Origin: Polyangiaceae bacterium | Lineage (GTDB): Bacteria > Myxococcota_A > Polyangia > Polyangiales > Polyangiaceae | NCBI GenBank assembly: GCA_015075635.1 | Contig: JABTUA010000002.1 | Location: forward strand, 2,794,708 to 2,858,707 | Length of the DNA stretch: 64,000 nucleotides | Direction of reading: 5' to 3' | Shown: positions 54,013 to 61,735 of the stretch, piece after piece | Position numbering within the stretch: position 1 is the first letter of the stretch | Layout of the letters: every line of letters begins with the position of its first letter | Position numbers and translations under genes: made by a program | The notes under the pieces: model-generated | What the model was told of the DNA's origin: nothing | The model's database searches: none | Seen by the model: the letters and a program-made list of their open reading frames with translations, nothing else

Positions 54013-55113
54013 ATGAAGGTTCTCGCAACGCTGGGCCTGGCGGTCGGAGCAGTGGCGCTGGTCGCCATCGCGTGCGGCGGAGACGACGGAGGCAGCGGAG
54101 CAGGCACGGGAGGTCAGAGCTCCGGCGGCACCGGCGCCGGGGGCTCGGGCGGTGGCAACACCGGCGGCAGCGGCGCGCTCGACTCCTGCGGCAACGCCAA
54201 CGGTCAGCTCTTCCCGCCGGGCTCCATCTGGAACACGCCCGTGGACACCGCCCCGCTCGACTCCGAGTCGGCCGCGGTCATCGACTACCTCCAGCAGAAC
54301 CACACCGCCGCCGCGAAGTTCCAGATCGACTTCTCGATCAAGGTGCTGATGGCGGACGCCTCGACGCCGCACAAGCCCTTCACGCAGACCGGCGACTTCT
54401 ACAGCCCCGACTGCGATCCCGCGCCGCCGCCCGTGCCGGCAGTCGGCTCGCTGGAAGGCGAGAGCGGCTACGAGTGCGCCAGCGACGGCGACTGCCACCT
54501 GATCGTGATCGACAAGGACGAGTGTCGGCTGTTCGAGATGTGGCGCGCCAACATCACCTCGAGCGCCTTCGAGGGCGGCTGCCAGGCCATCTGGGATCTG
54601 AAGACCGTGTACCCGCCGAGCATGCGCGGCGACTACTGCACCAGCGCCGACGCCGCGGGCTTGCCCATCGCGGCGCACCTGTTCTCGGCGGACGAGGTCC
54701 AGGCCGGCGCCATCGAGCACGCGATCCGCTTCATCCTGCCGAACTCCCTCATGCGCGCGGACATCTACGTGCACCCCGCCACCCACTCCACCGGCGCCAC
54801 CAGCGGCCCCGCGTCCGCCCCGCCCTACGGCGCCCGCATGCGCCTGAAGGCCTCCGCCGACATCAGCGGGCTCAACCCCGCCGCGCAGGTCGTGGCGAAG
54901 GCGCTGAAGAAGTACGGCATGATCCTGTCGGACGGCGGCAATCTGACGTTCACCGGCATGGCGGACGACTACACCAGCGCGAAGTGGAGCCAGGTGGGGC
55001 TGACCGCGCAGGATCTGAAGTCGCTGCAATGGAGCGACTTCGAGATGGTGGACGGTGGCCAGCGCATCAACTGGCAAGACGGTGACTGCGCCCACGTGCC
55101 GATCACCCAGTAG
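54013..55113 (+). CDS. Secreted lipoprotein of unknown function
   Basis: The 366-residue protein has a lipoprotein signal (lipobox AIAC), a Gly/Ser/Thr linker of about 35 residues and a globular domain of about 310 residues. Stretches include LFPPGSIWNTPVDTAPLDS, PAVGSLEGESGYECASDGD, LPIAAHLFSADEVQAGAIEHA and YVHPATHSTGATSGP, and several Cys pairs. Similar WNTPVDxAPxDxxSA openings occur, as I recall, in secreted proteins of actinobacteria and myxobacteria with no assigned function. ATG 54013 is used; GTG 54010 adds one codon. It stands alone on the plus strand. Confidence 0.72.
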   Translation: MKVLATLGLAVGAVALVAIACGGDDGGSGAGTGGQSSGGTGAGGSGGGNTGGSGALDSCGNANGQLFPPGSIWNTPVDTAPLDSESAAVIDYLQQNHTAAAKFQIDFSIKVLMADASTPHKPFTQTGDFYSPDCDPAPPPVPAVGSLEGESGYECASDGDCHLIVIDKDECRLFEMWRANITSSAFEGGCQAIWDLKTVYPPSMRGDYCTSADAAGLPIAAHLFSADEVQAGAIEHAIRFILPNSLMRADIYVHPATHSTGATSGPASAPPYGARMRLKASADISGLNPAAQVVAKALKKYGMILSDGGNLTFTGMADDYTSAKWSQVGLTAQDLKSLQWSDFEMVDGGQRINWQDGDCAHVPITQ

Positions 55114-55220
55114 CTGGCACGCGCGTTGCTGAACGAGCCTCGGTGGTGATGAAATCGTCGTCGCCGCCGGATCCACCTGTCAGCCAATGGCACAGCCTGT
55201 GCCGACCCCAGGAGCCCTCC

Positions 55221-55895
55221 GTGTCACCTGCCCGCCGCTACCGCGCACCCTTCGTGGTGACCCTCTCCGTCGCCTCCACCCTCGCCGCTTGCGGCGGATC
55301 GACCAGCAGCGACTCGAGCGGTACGGGCGGCTCCGGCGGCTCCGGCAACGTCAGCGGCTCCGGCGGCTCCGGCAACGTCGGCGGCTCCGGAGGCAACCCG
55401 GCGAAGTGCCCGGCCTCGTTTCCGCAGAACGAGACGAGCTGCGATCTGCCGAGCGGCACGAGCTGCAACTACGACCAGGGCGACTGCTGCCCGCCGTGGG
55501 AGGCGCAGTGTCTGAACGGCAAGTGGCAGGGCTTCGCCAGCTCGTGCAACCCGCCTCCGCCCATGCCTTGCCCCGAGTCGCCGCCGCCGGCAGGTGCGCC
55601 CTGTGGGTCGCGCGAGCCGTGCAGCAATCCGTACCAGTATTGCACCTACGGCAAGTGCATGGACGGCAGCCCGCACACCATCGCTCAATGCAGCGGCGGT
55701 GTGTGGGACGTGCAGTACTCGAACTGCACGCTTCCCCCGTGCGAGGGACTGAGCGCGTGTGATTGCTTCGATCGCGCCGACTGCCAGGCGGTGAGCGACA
55801 GTTGCATCTGCCCCTGCGACTACAACTGCCCGGGCAAGCCGCCCTGCGTGTGCGCCTGCGGCGGCGGCAACTACCTCGGCTGCAAGGCAAACTGA
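55221..55895 (+). CDS. Cys-rich lipoprotein
   Basis: The 224-residue protein starts at GTG 55221, with AGGAG seven bases before it. It has a lipoprotein signal (lipobox LAAC), a Gly/Ser repeat linker (GSGGSGN units), and a Cys-rich domain of about 150 residues with roughly twenty-four cysteines (for example NYDQGDCCPPW, CTYGKCMDG, CDCFDRADC, CICPCDYNC). No family is assigned. The domain is probably stabilised by disulfides and displayed on the cell surface. The open frame extends upstream to 55146 but lacks an RBS there. Related Cys-rich lipoproteins are at 57826 and 58678. Confidence 0.75.
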   Translation: MSPARRYRAPFVVTLSVASTLAACGGSTSSDSSGTGGSGGSGNVSGSGGSGNVGGSGGNPAKCPASFPQNETSCDLPSGTSCNYDQGDCCPPWEAQCLNGKWQGFASSCNPPPPMPCPESPPPAGAPCGSREPCSNPYQYCTYGKCMDGSPHTIAQCSGGVWDVQYSNCTLPPCEGLSACDCFDRADCQAVSDSCICPCDYNCPGKPPCVCACGGGNYLGCKAN

Positions 55896-55969
55896 ACTTT
55901 GCCAAAAGGGCTTCGATGGCGTAGAACCAGCGCCCTTGGAGAGGAGCGCTCGCCGCTCCTTGACCCGGA

Positions 55970-57778
55970 ATGATTCGACGTCGCGTGGCGCAGGCTGCGT
56001 CACTATTTCCACTCGGCAAGAGCTTGCGCCTGGGCACCGCGCTGCGCGAGCGGCTGCGCCGGGGCTACACGAAGGCCGACCTCCGAGCGGACGTGCTCGC
56101 GGGGCTGGTGGTCGGCATCGTCGCGCTCCCGCTCAGCATGGCCCTGGCGGTGGCCAGCGGAGCGCCGCCGCAACACGGCCTCTACACGGCCATCGTCGCG
56201 GGCGCCGTCATCGCGCTCCTGGGCGGCTCTCCGGTGCAGGTCTCGGGTCCCACCGCGGCCTTCGTGGTGCTGCTGACGCCCATCGCCAGCCGCTACGGCC
56301 TGGGTGGCCTGATGATGGCCACGGTGCTGGCGGGCAGCCTGCTGGTGGTCATGGGCATCGCGCGCTTCGGCCGCTTGATGCAGTTCGTCCCCTACCCCGT
56401 GGTCAGCGGCTTCACCGCGGGCATCGCCGTGGTCATCGCCTTGCTCCAGCTCAAGGACTTCCTGGGCTTGACCGTGGCGAAGATGCCCGAGCACACCCCG
56501 GAGCGCGTCGTCGCGCTCGGCCGAGCGCTCCCGAGCGCACGCTGGCAGGAGGTGCTGATCGGCGCGCTCACCCTGGCCGTGTTGGTGCTCTGGCCGAAGC
56601 TCACGCAGAAGATCCCGTCGCCGCTCGTCGCGCTGACGTTCGGCGGCCTGGTGGCCTTCGGGCTCGGGCACGCGTTGCCCGGGTTCCACGTCGACACCAT
56701 CGCGGACCGCTTCAGCTACGTCGTGGGAGGCGTCACCCACGCCGGGATCCCGCGCTCCGCCCCGCTCCCGCTCTTGCCCTGGGAGATGGCGGGACCGGAC
56801 GGCAGAGCGCTCGGGCTCTCGCTCGCGCTGTTGCGCGAGCTGTCCGGGCCAGCCTTCGCCATCGCGATGCTGGGGGCCATCGAGTCGCTGCTCTCCGCGG
56901 TCGTCGCCGACGGCATGACCGGCACCCGTCACGACCCCGACGTCGAGCTCGTCGCGCAGGGCATCGGCAACATCGTGGTGCCGTTCTTCGGAGGATTCGC
57001 CGCCACCGGCGCCATCGCGCGCACCGCGACCAACATCCGCTACGGCGCCCGCTCGCCGATCGCCGCCCTGGTCCACTCGCTCTTCGTGCTGGCCGCGGTG
57101 GTCGCCCTGGCGCCGCTGCTCGGTCACTTGCCGATGGCCTCGCTGGCGGCGCTGCTGCTGGTGATCGCCTGGAACATGAGCGAGCTCCGCCACGTGGTTC
57201 ACATGGCGCGGATCGCCCCGAAGAGCGACGTCGCCGTGCTGGCCTCGTGCTTCGTGTTGACCGTGGCCTTCGACATGGTCGTGTCGGTGACCGTCGGCGT
57301 GATGCTGGCAGCGGTGCTGTTCATGCGGCGCATGGCCGAGGTCTCCAATGCGCAGCTCGTGGGCGCCGGTGGCCAATACGCGGGGCTCGAGATGCCCGCG
57401 GGGGTCACGCTCTACCGCATCGAGGGCCCGCTGTTCTTCGGCGCGGCGCAGAAGGCGATGCACACCTTCTCGGAGATCGGCAAGGAGACCAAGGTCGTGA
57501 TCTTCGACGTGTCGCAGGTGCCCGCCATGGACGCGACCGGGATCGTGAACCTGGAGAGCGCGCTCGAGCGACTCAAGGGCCGAAGCGCACTCGCGATCCT
57601 GGTCGGGGCCCAGACCCAGCCCAGGACCCTGATCGAGCGCGCGGAGCTCACCGGCACGACCGGCGTCGTCTTGTGCGAGCGCCTGGCGGAGGCGCTGGAA
57701 AAGGCCGACGACTACATGGAAACCCGCGTTCCTTCCGTGGCGGCGCCGCCAGTGTCGGAGCGCCACCCGGCGAGCTGA
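55970..57778 (+). CDS. SulP family anion transporter with STAS domain
   Basis: The 602-residue protein has the SulP layout: about twelve to fourteen membrane segments (about 45-470) and a C-terminal cytoplasmic STAS domain (about 490-590). The sulfate transporter signature appears as ADVLAGLVVGIVALPLSMAL near residue 40 and GGSPVQVSGPTAAFVVLL near 85. The STAS core is in VVIFDVSQVPAMDATGI near 510, with a DxT/S site for phosphorylation in anti-sigma antagonist-like domains. Substrates in the family include sulfate, bicarbonate and C4-dicarboxylates (DauA); I cannot choose. It stands alone, 75 bases after the Cys-rich lipoprotein gene. Confidence 0.93.
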   Translation: MIRRRVAQAASLFPLGKSLRLGTALRERLRRGYTKADLRADVLAGLVVGIVALPLSMALAVASGAPPQHGLYTAIVAGAVIALLGGSPVQVSGPTAAFVVLLTPIASRYGLGGLMMATVLAGSLLVVMGIARFGRLMQFVPYPVVSGFTAGIAVVIALLQLKDFLGLTVAKMPEHTPERVVALGRALPSARWQEVLIGALTLAVLVLWPKLTQKIPSPLVALTFGGLVAFGLGHALPGFHVDTIADRFSYVVGGVTHAGIPRSAPLPLLPWEMAGPDGRALGLSLALLRELSGPAFAIAMLGAIESLLSAVVADGMTGTRHDPDVELVAQGIGNIVVPFFGGFAATGAIARTATNIRYGARSPIAALVHSLFVLAAVVALAPLLGHLPMASLAALLLVIAWNMSELRHVVHMARIAPKSDVAVLASCFVLTVAFDMVVSVTVGVMLAAVLFMRRMAEVSNAQLVGAGGQYAGLEMPAGVTLYRIEGPLFFGAAQKAMHTFSEIGKETKVVIFDVSQVPAMDATGIVNLESALERLKGRSALAILVGAQTQPRTLIERAELTGTTGVVLCERLAEALEKADDYMETRVPSVAAPPVSERHPAS

Positions 57779-57825
57779 CCCGCCAGAGGCGGGACGAACG
57801 GCAGAATCCCGGCTAAACTCCGGGT

Positions 57826-58662
57826 GTGCTGCGGGTCCTGTCGAGGCTGCTGTTCGGCGCGGGGGTCGCGGTCACGCTGGCCGCGTGCGCCGTGGGCGCC
57901 GACGAGGAGGAGCCGCTGGACACGCCGGACGGAGCCGCCGGCAGCGGCGTCGCCGGCCTCGATCCCGGCACGGGAGGCGGCTGGGCCTCGGGCGGCACGA
58001 GCGGCGCGGCCGGCGCCGGCAACGGCGGGACGGCGGGTGGCCCATCAGGCGGCGGGAGCTCGAGCGGCGGCGCGGCCACCGGAGGAGGCCCGAGCGGCGG
58101 CGGCGGCGGCGGCGGCTCGTGCTCGCCGGGCGCGGTGCAACAGCTCGGCAGCTGCGAGAAGTGCGGCACCGCCGAGCGCAAGTGCAACGCGAGCGGTCAG
58201 TGGGACGCGCCGGTCTGCATCAACCAGAAGGACTGCAACCCCGGCGATCCCCAGAGCCAGCCCTGCGGCAGCTGCGGCACCCAGTCGCGCAGCTGCCAGG
58301 CCGACTGCACCTGGCCGAGCTGGGGCACCTGCTCGGGTCAAGGCGCGTGTACGCCCGGCCAGAAGCAGAGCTGCGGCAACTGCGGCACGCGCACGTGTAG
58401 CGCCAGCTGCACCTGGGGCAACTGCACCGGCGAGGGCGTCTGCGCGCCCGGCGCGACCAAGGCCGGCAGCTGCGACAACTGCTCGCACCTGGTCTGCAAC
58501 TCGAGCTGCCAGTGGCCGACGAAGTGTACGCTCAAGGCGGGCAATCAGTGCGACTACGAGGCCGGCACGAACTGGCAGTGCTGCGCCGCTGGCAAGTGGC
58601 AGTTCTGCAGCTCGAGCTGTCAGTGGTTTCCCTGCCAGACTTGCTCGGGCTGCGGTTGCTGA
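57826..58662 (+). CDS. Cys-rich lipoprotein with long Gly-rich linker
   Basis: The 278-residue protein starts at GTG 57826. It has a lipoprotein signal (lipobox LAAC), about 75 residues of Gly/Ser/Ala linker and a Cys-rich C-terminal domain with repeats of the type GSC..C......C......W. These include LGSCEKCGTAERKC, CGSCGTQSRSCQADCTW and CGNCGTRTCSASCTWGNC. The end, NWQCCAAGKWQFCSSSCQW then CQTCSGCGC, closely matches the end of the next gene, so the two are tandem paralogues. The repeats look like small disulfide-stabilised units; function unknown. Confidence 0.75.
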   Translation: MLRVLSRLLFGAGVAVTLAACAVGADEEEPLDTPDGAAGSGVAGLDPGTGGGWASGGTSGAAGAGNGGTAGGPSGGGSSSGGAATGGGPSGGGGGGGSCSPGAVQQLGSCEKCGTAERKCNASGQWDAPVCINQKDCNPGDPQSQPCGSCGTQSRSCQADCTWPSWGTCSGQGACTPGQKQSCGNCGTRTCSASCTWGNCTGEGVCAPGATKAGSCDNCSHLVCNSSCQWPTKCTLKAGNQCDYEAGTNWQCCAAGKWQFCSSSCQWFPCQTCSGCGC

Positions 58663-58677
58663 AGTACCGGTGATGGC

Positions 58678-59284
58678 ATGAGAGTCCTGTGCGCGGTCTT
58701 GGTCGTGGCCTCCGGCGCAGGTACCGTGCTGGCCTGCTCCGACGACACGTTCATCGCGACCAACGAGACCCTCGGTGGCGGCGGCGGCGCTACGAGCGGC
58801 GGCGCGGCGGGGGCGGCGCGGGCGGCGCGGCAGCCGGCGCCGCGGGCACGGCGGGCGCGGCGGGCGGGGCGGCGCGGCCGGAGGCATGGCCGGCGCGGCG
58901 GGAGGCGGCGGCAGCGGCGGCGCGACGACCTGCACCCCCGGCGACAAGCAGGCGCTGGGCACCTGCCAGAAGTGCGGCACGTCCCGGCGCACCTGTCAGG
59001 CGAACGGCACCTGGGGCGATCCCGTCTGCGAAGAGCAGAAGGAGTGCAACCCCGGCGACAAGACCACCAGCGGCTGCAGCGATCCTTGCGCGGAGAAGAC
59101 CTGCGGCGCGAGCTGCACCTTCGGCGCCTGCGGCAAGAAGACGGGCGCCACCTGCTTGTACGAAGGCGGCAGCAACTGGCAGTGCTGCGGGGCGAAGAAG
59201 TGGCAGTACTGCTCCAGCGCTTGCGACTGGCACCCCTGCCAGACCTGCTCGTCGGCGTCGAGCTGCTACACGAAGTGTACCTGA
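58678..59284 (+). pseudogene. Cys-rich lipoprotein paralogue, frameshifted in the Gly-rich linker
   Basis: ATG 58678 opens a good lipoprotein signal (lipobox VLAC near residue 20) and begins a Gly linker (GGGGGATSGG). After about 58805 this frame turns into Ala/Arg-rich nonsense. The linker coding continues in a second frame and then a third from about 58870 (GGMAGAAGGGGSGG), which encodes the Cys-rich domain (LGTCQKCGTSRRTC, CGASCTFGACGKKTG, NWQCCGAKKWQYCSSACDW) and stops at 59284. One or two base changes in the GC-rich linker break the gene. As with the NlpC/P60-like gene, sequencing error in a homopolymer-rich region and real mutation both fit. The domain is closely related to that of the preceding gene. 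Confidence 0.75.
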
Positions 59285-59285
59285 G

Positions 59286-59945
59286 CTAATCCGCGCCTGC
59301 GTCGAGAGCCTCCGGCGGCGGAGGCTCCGCCGTGCGCTTCACCGGCAGCCGATCCGTCAGGATGATCTTCTTCTGGAACTCGGGCGTGCCCGGGTTCCCG
59401 CCGTGACACGACTTGCAGCGGAGCGGCTTTTCGCCCGCGGCTTGCAGGTCTTCGACCAGGTGCGTCGCCATCCACTCTGCGGCCCAGCGGGCATCGCGAG
59501 GCTGCCGGAGGATCTTGGCCGTGCCTTTGCCGTCCACCATGTGGCAGTCGTTGCACCAGAGCTCCCCACCCTTCTTCTTCTCGAGCGCGGGGATCAGCTC
59601 GCGGGCCATCCAGTTGGCCACGTGCTTCCTGTGCGTCATCTTCGCGTAGTCGGTCTCGTCGTGGCAGTACGAGCACTCGACGCCGAGGAAGTGCTTGACG
59701 CCGCCCATGATGGTGAAGACCTCGCGGTCGCAACGCGCCTTGGCCGCCACCCCGGTGTACTGCTTCTTGAGCGGCGCCGGCGGCGGCTTGCCCGGGACCT
59801 CTGCGCAGTCGTAGCCCAGGTTTGCTCGCCGCGGCGCTGGGGTCGCGCTCTCGGGAGCCGGGTCGGCGGGCAGCGGGGCCCCCCCGCAGGCCAGAGCCCA
59901 GGAGCCAGCAGAGACTACCCACACCGCAAGCGACGACTCACGCAT
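59286..59945 (-). CDS. Three-haem cytochrome c lipoprotein
   Basis: The 219-residue protein has a lipoprotein signal (lipobox ALAC) and three CxxCH motifs (CSYCH, CNDCH, CKSCH) at increasing intervals. The region around the first, FTIMGGVKHFLGVECSYCHD, resembles the haem segment of the photosynthetic reaction centre cytochrome c family, which occurs in non-photosynthetic bacteria as extra cytochromes. It may carry electrons in the periplasm. ATG 59945 was chosen for the signal; ATG 59960 adds five residues. It is convergent with the frameshifted Cys-rich gene and divergent from vapB. Confidence 0.82.
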   Translation of the reverse strand: MRESSLAVWVVSAGSWALACGGAPLPADPAPESATPAPRRANLGYDCAEVPGKPPPAPLKKQYTGVAAKARCDREVFTIMGGVKHFLGVECSYCHDETDYAKMTHRKHVANWMARELIPALEKKKGGELWCNDCHMVDGKGTAKILRQPRDARWAAEWMATHLVEDLQAAGEKPLRCKSCHGGNPGTPEFQKKIILTDRLPVKRTAEPPPPEALDAGAD

Positions 59946-59992
59946 CGAGGCGCTCACCATACAGGATGGGAGCCAGCTTGCACCCCTTTCAT

Positions 59993-60002
59993 TACCATGG
60001 TA
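59993..60002 (+). promoter_or_regulatory. Palindrome at the presumed vapB start
   Basis: TACCATGGTA is a perfect 10-bp palindrome overlapping ATG 59997. VapB antitoxins repress their own operon by binding palindromes near the start, so it is a candidate operator, but its short length makes a chance occurrence likely. Confidence 0.3.
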
Positions 60003-60272
60003 CTGAAGGGCATGAAGTTGGCGCGCTCCCGGGTCACCGCGCAGGGGCAGATCTCCGTCCCGGCCGAGGTGCGGCGTCGCCTGGCGGTCGGCCCAGGCTC
60101 CGTGCTGGAGTGGGACGCGACCGGCGACACGATCGCCATCCGCCGGGTCGGGCGCTTCAGCTCCTCGGACCTCCATGCCGTCCTGTTCCCGCGCCCGCCC
60201 GCCGCGCGCACGCTGCGCGAGCTGGACGAGGGGATCCGCCAGCACGTGAGGCAGCGGCATGCGCGCCGTTGA
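59997..60272 (+). CDS. AbrB-type antitoxin (VapB)
   Basis: The 91-residue protein has an AbrB/SpoVT-type DNA-binding domain (LARSRVTAQGQISVPAEVRR, then LAVGPGSVLEWDATGD), the usual fold of VapB antitoxins. The C-terminal part is basic and should bind and block the toxin. ATG 59997 gives five more residues than ATG 60012; neither has a well-spaced RBS. Its 3' end overlaps the toxin gene by 14 bases. The pair is a type II toxin-antitoxin module, probably autoregulated. Confidence 0.88.
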   Translation: MVLKGMKLARSRVTAQGQISVPAEVRRRLAVGPGSVLEWDATGDTIAIRRVGRFSSSDLHAVLFPRPPAARTLRELDEGIRQHVRQRHARR

Positions 60273-60639
60273 CACCAACGTGTTGGTGCGCCTCTTGGCG
60301 CGCGACGACCCCAAGCAGGTCGCGGCTGCCGAGGCCTTCGTGTCACCCGGCGCTTGGGTATCCCACCTGGCACTGGTGGAGACGAGCTGGGTGCTGAGCT
60401 CGGTCTACGAGGTCCCCCCGGCCCAGATCGCGTCCGCGATCGAGATGCTCTTGGACCACCAAACGCTCGCCGTCCAAGATCCCGACGTCGTGGCCGCCGC
60501 GCTGGCTCACTTCCGCAAGCGCCCGAGCCTCGGATTTTCGGACTGTCTGATGCTGGAGGTCGCCAGGCGTGCGGGGCACCTTCCCCTGGGCACCTTCGAC
60601 CGGGACCTGGCCAAGCTGGACGGAGCGGAGAGAGTATGA
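60259..60639 (+). CDS. vapC: PIN-domain toxin VapC
   Basis: The 126-residue protein has the PIN nuclease pattern. Acidic residues are in MRAVDTNVLVRLL (Asp5), LALVETSWVL (Glu near 41), LGFSDCLMLEVARR (Asp near 95) and LGTFDRDL (Asp near 113). All four Mg-binding acidic positions are present, so the toxin should be active as a ribonuclease when not bound to VapB. It overlaps vapB at its start and the DUF4336 gene at its end (ATGA). A chromosomal VapBC pair may stabilise the region or act in stress. Confidence 0.92.
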   Translation: MRAVDTNVLVRLLARDDPKQVAAAEAFVSPGAWVSHLALVETSWVLSSVYEVPPAQIASAIEMLLDHQTLAVQDPDVVAAALAHFRKRPSLGFSDCLMLEVARRAGHLPLGTFDRDLAKLDGAERV

Positions 60640-61316
60640 ACCTCGTCCCGTTCGCCGAAGATCTCTGGACGGTGGCGCGCCCGCAGCGCTTCTGGGGCGT
60701 CGAGACCGGCACGCGCACCACGATCATTCGCCTGTCGAGCGGCGGTCTGTTCGTGCACTGCCCCGTGGCGCTCGATCCGGCGCTGCGCCGCGAGCTGGAC
60801 GCGCTCGGACCGGTGGTCGGCGTGGTCGCGCCCAGCCTGTTCCATCACCTGTACGTCGGTCAGTGGATCGAGGCCTACCCAGAGGCCGAGGTCTGGGCCT
60901 GCCCCGGGCTCGAGCGCAAGCGCTCGGATCTCGGCTGGACCGGCGTGCTCGGCGATGCGCCCGTCTCGGTCTGGAAGGCGGACGTCGAGCAGGCGGCCTT
61001 CACGGCGCGCTTCGAGAACGAGATCGTGTTCTTCCACCCGAAGAGCCGCACGCTGGTGTGCGCGGACGCGCTCCTGAACCTCTCCCGCCATCCCTCGCGG
61101 ATGACCCGAGTCGCGGCCTTCCTGATGGCGAACACCGCGCCGGGCAAGGGCTACCTGGAGCGCATCGCGGTGCGCGACTACCGGCTCGGCCGCCGTCAGG
61201 TGGACCGCATCGCGCAGTGGGACATCGACAAGATCACGCTGGCGCATGGCGCGCAGGTCGAGCGCGACGGACGGCGCGTGCTCCTGGAGGCATACTCGTG
61301 GCTGAGAGGCTCCTGA
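60636..61316 (+). CDS. DUF4336 family protein (metallo-beta-lactamase-like)
   Basis: The 226-residue protein matches DUF4336: start MNLVPFAEDLWTVARPQRFW, then RLSSGGLFVHCPVALDPALR near 40. VGVVAPSLFHHLYVGQW near 70 corresponds to the metal-site region of the metallo-beta-lactamase fold. There is ACPGLERKR in the middle and a DYRLGRR region near 185. Biochemical role unknown. It is coupled to vapC by a four-base overlap, and its 3' end overlaps the lipoprotein gene by 19 bases. The coupling is probably incidental to the toxin system. Confidence 0.85.
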   Translation: MNLVPFAEDLWTVARPQRFWGVETGTRTTIIRLSSGGLFVHCPVALDPALRRELDALGPVVGVVAPSLFHHLYVGQWIEAYPEAEVWACPGLERKRSDLGWTGVLGDAPVSVWKADVEQAAFTARFENEIVFFHPKSRTLVCADALLNLSRHPSRMTRVAAFLMANTAPGKGYLERIAVRDYRLGRRQVDRIAQWDIDKITLAHGAQVERDGRRVLLEAYSWLRGS

Positions 61317-61729
61317 TCGTCGGCCTGATTCTGTTCGGGTGCTCGCGCGAGTCCGCGCCGACCTCGAAGCCGGAGGCAGCGGCGTCGGCGGTCCCCGCCG
61401 CGACGAGCCCCGAGTGCGAGAAGCTGTTCGAGCCTCCCGCCGGCGCGGTGCTGCTCTGCGACCAGCACGATCTGGCCACCGACGCCGAGATCCACTGGCG
61501 CTCCTTCGCCACCAGCGAGGCGCGCTCGGCGCTCGAGAAGCGCTACCGCGAGCTCGCCGGCCGCTGCGGAGCAGAGGTGACCTCGCGCCCCAACGAGCTC
61601 GGCATCGGCAAGGGCCCCTTCCGACTCTCCGTTCACGACGCCGAGCCGAAGGGCTACCCCGGCTGCGAGAAGGCGCCGGCGAGCGATCACCGCACGGTCG
61701 TGCTCATCTCGAGCATGTTCCGCCGCTGA
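61298..61729 (+). CDS. Small hypothetical lipoprotein
   Basis: The 143-residue protein starts at GTG 61298 with GGAGG eight bases upstream. It has a lipoprotein signal (AERLLIVGLILFGC) and a Ser/Ala/Pro linker, then a small domain with four cysteines (SPECEKLF, VLLCDQHD, AGRCGAEV, GYPGCEKA). No family is recognised. The start lies in the end of the DUF4336 gene, and it is the last gene of the vapBC-containing transcript. It is convergent with the large lipoprotein gene, whose stop is six bases away. Confidence 0.7.
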   Translation: MAERLLIVGLILFGCSRESAPTSKPEAAASAVPAATSPECEKLFEPPAGAVLLCDQHDLATDAEIHWRSFATSEARSALEKRYRELAGRCGAEVTSRPNELGIGKGPFRLSVHDAEPKGYPGCEKAPASDHRTVVLISSMFRR

Positions 61730-61735
61730 GCCGGC

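Noticed and set aside
56003..57766. 587-codon minus-strand ORF opposite the SulP gene
   Set aside because: It is a mirror ORF typical of GC-rich codon bias: His/Arg/Asp-rich, no domain, and the plus-strand gene is certain.
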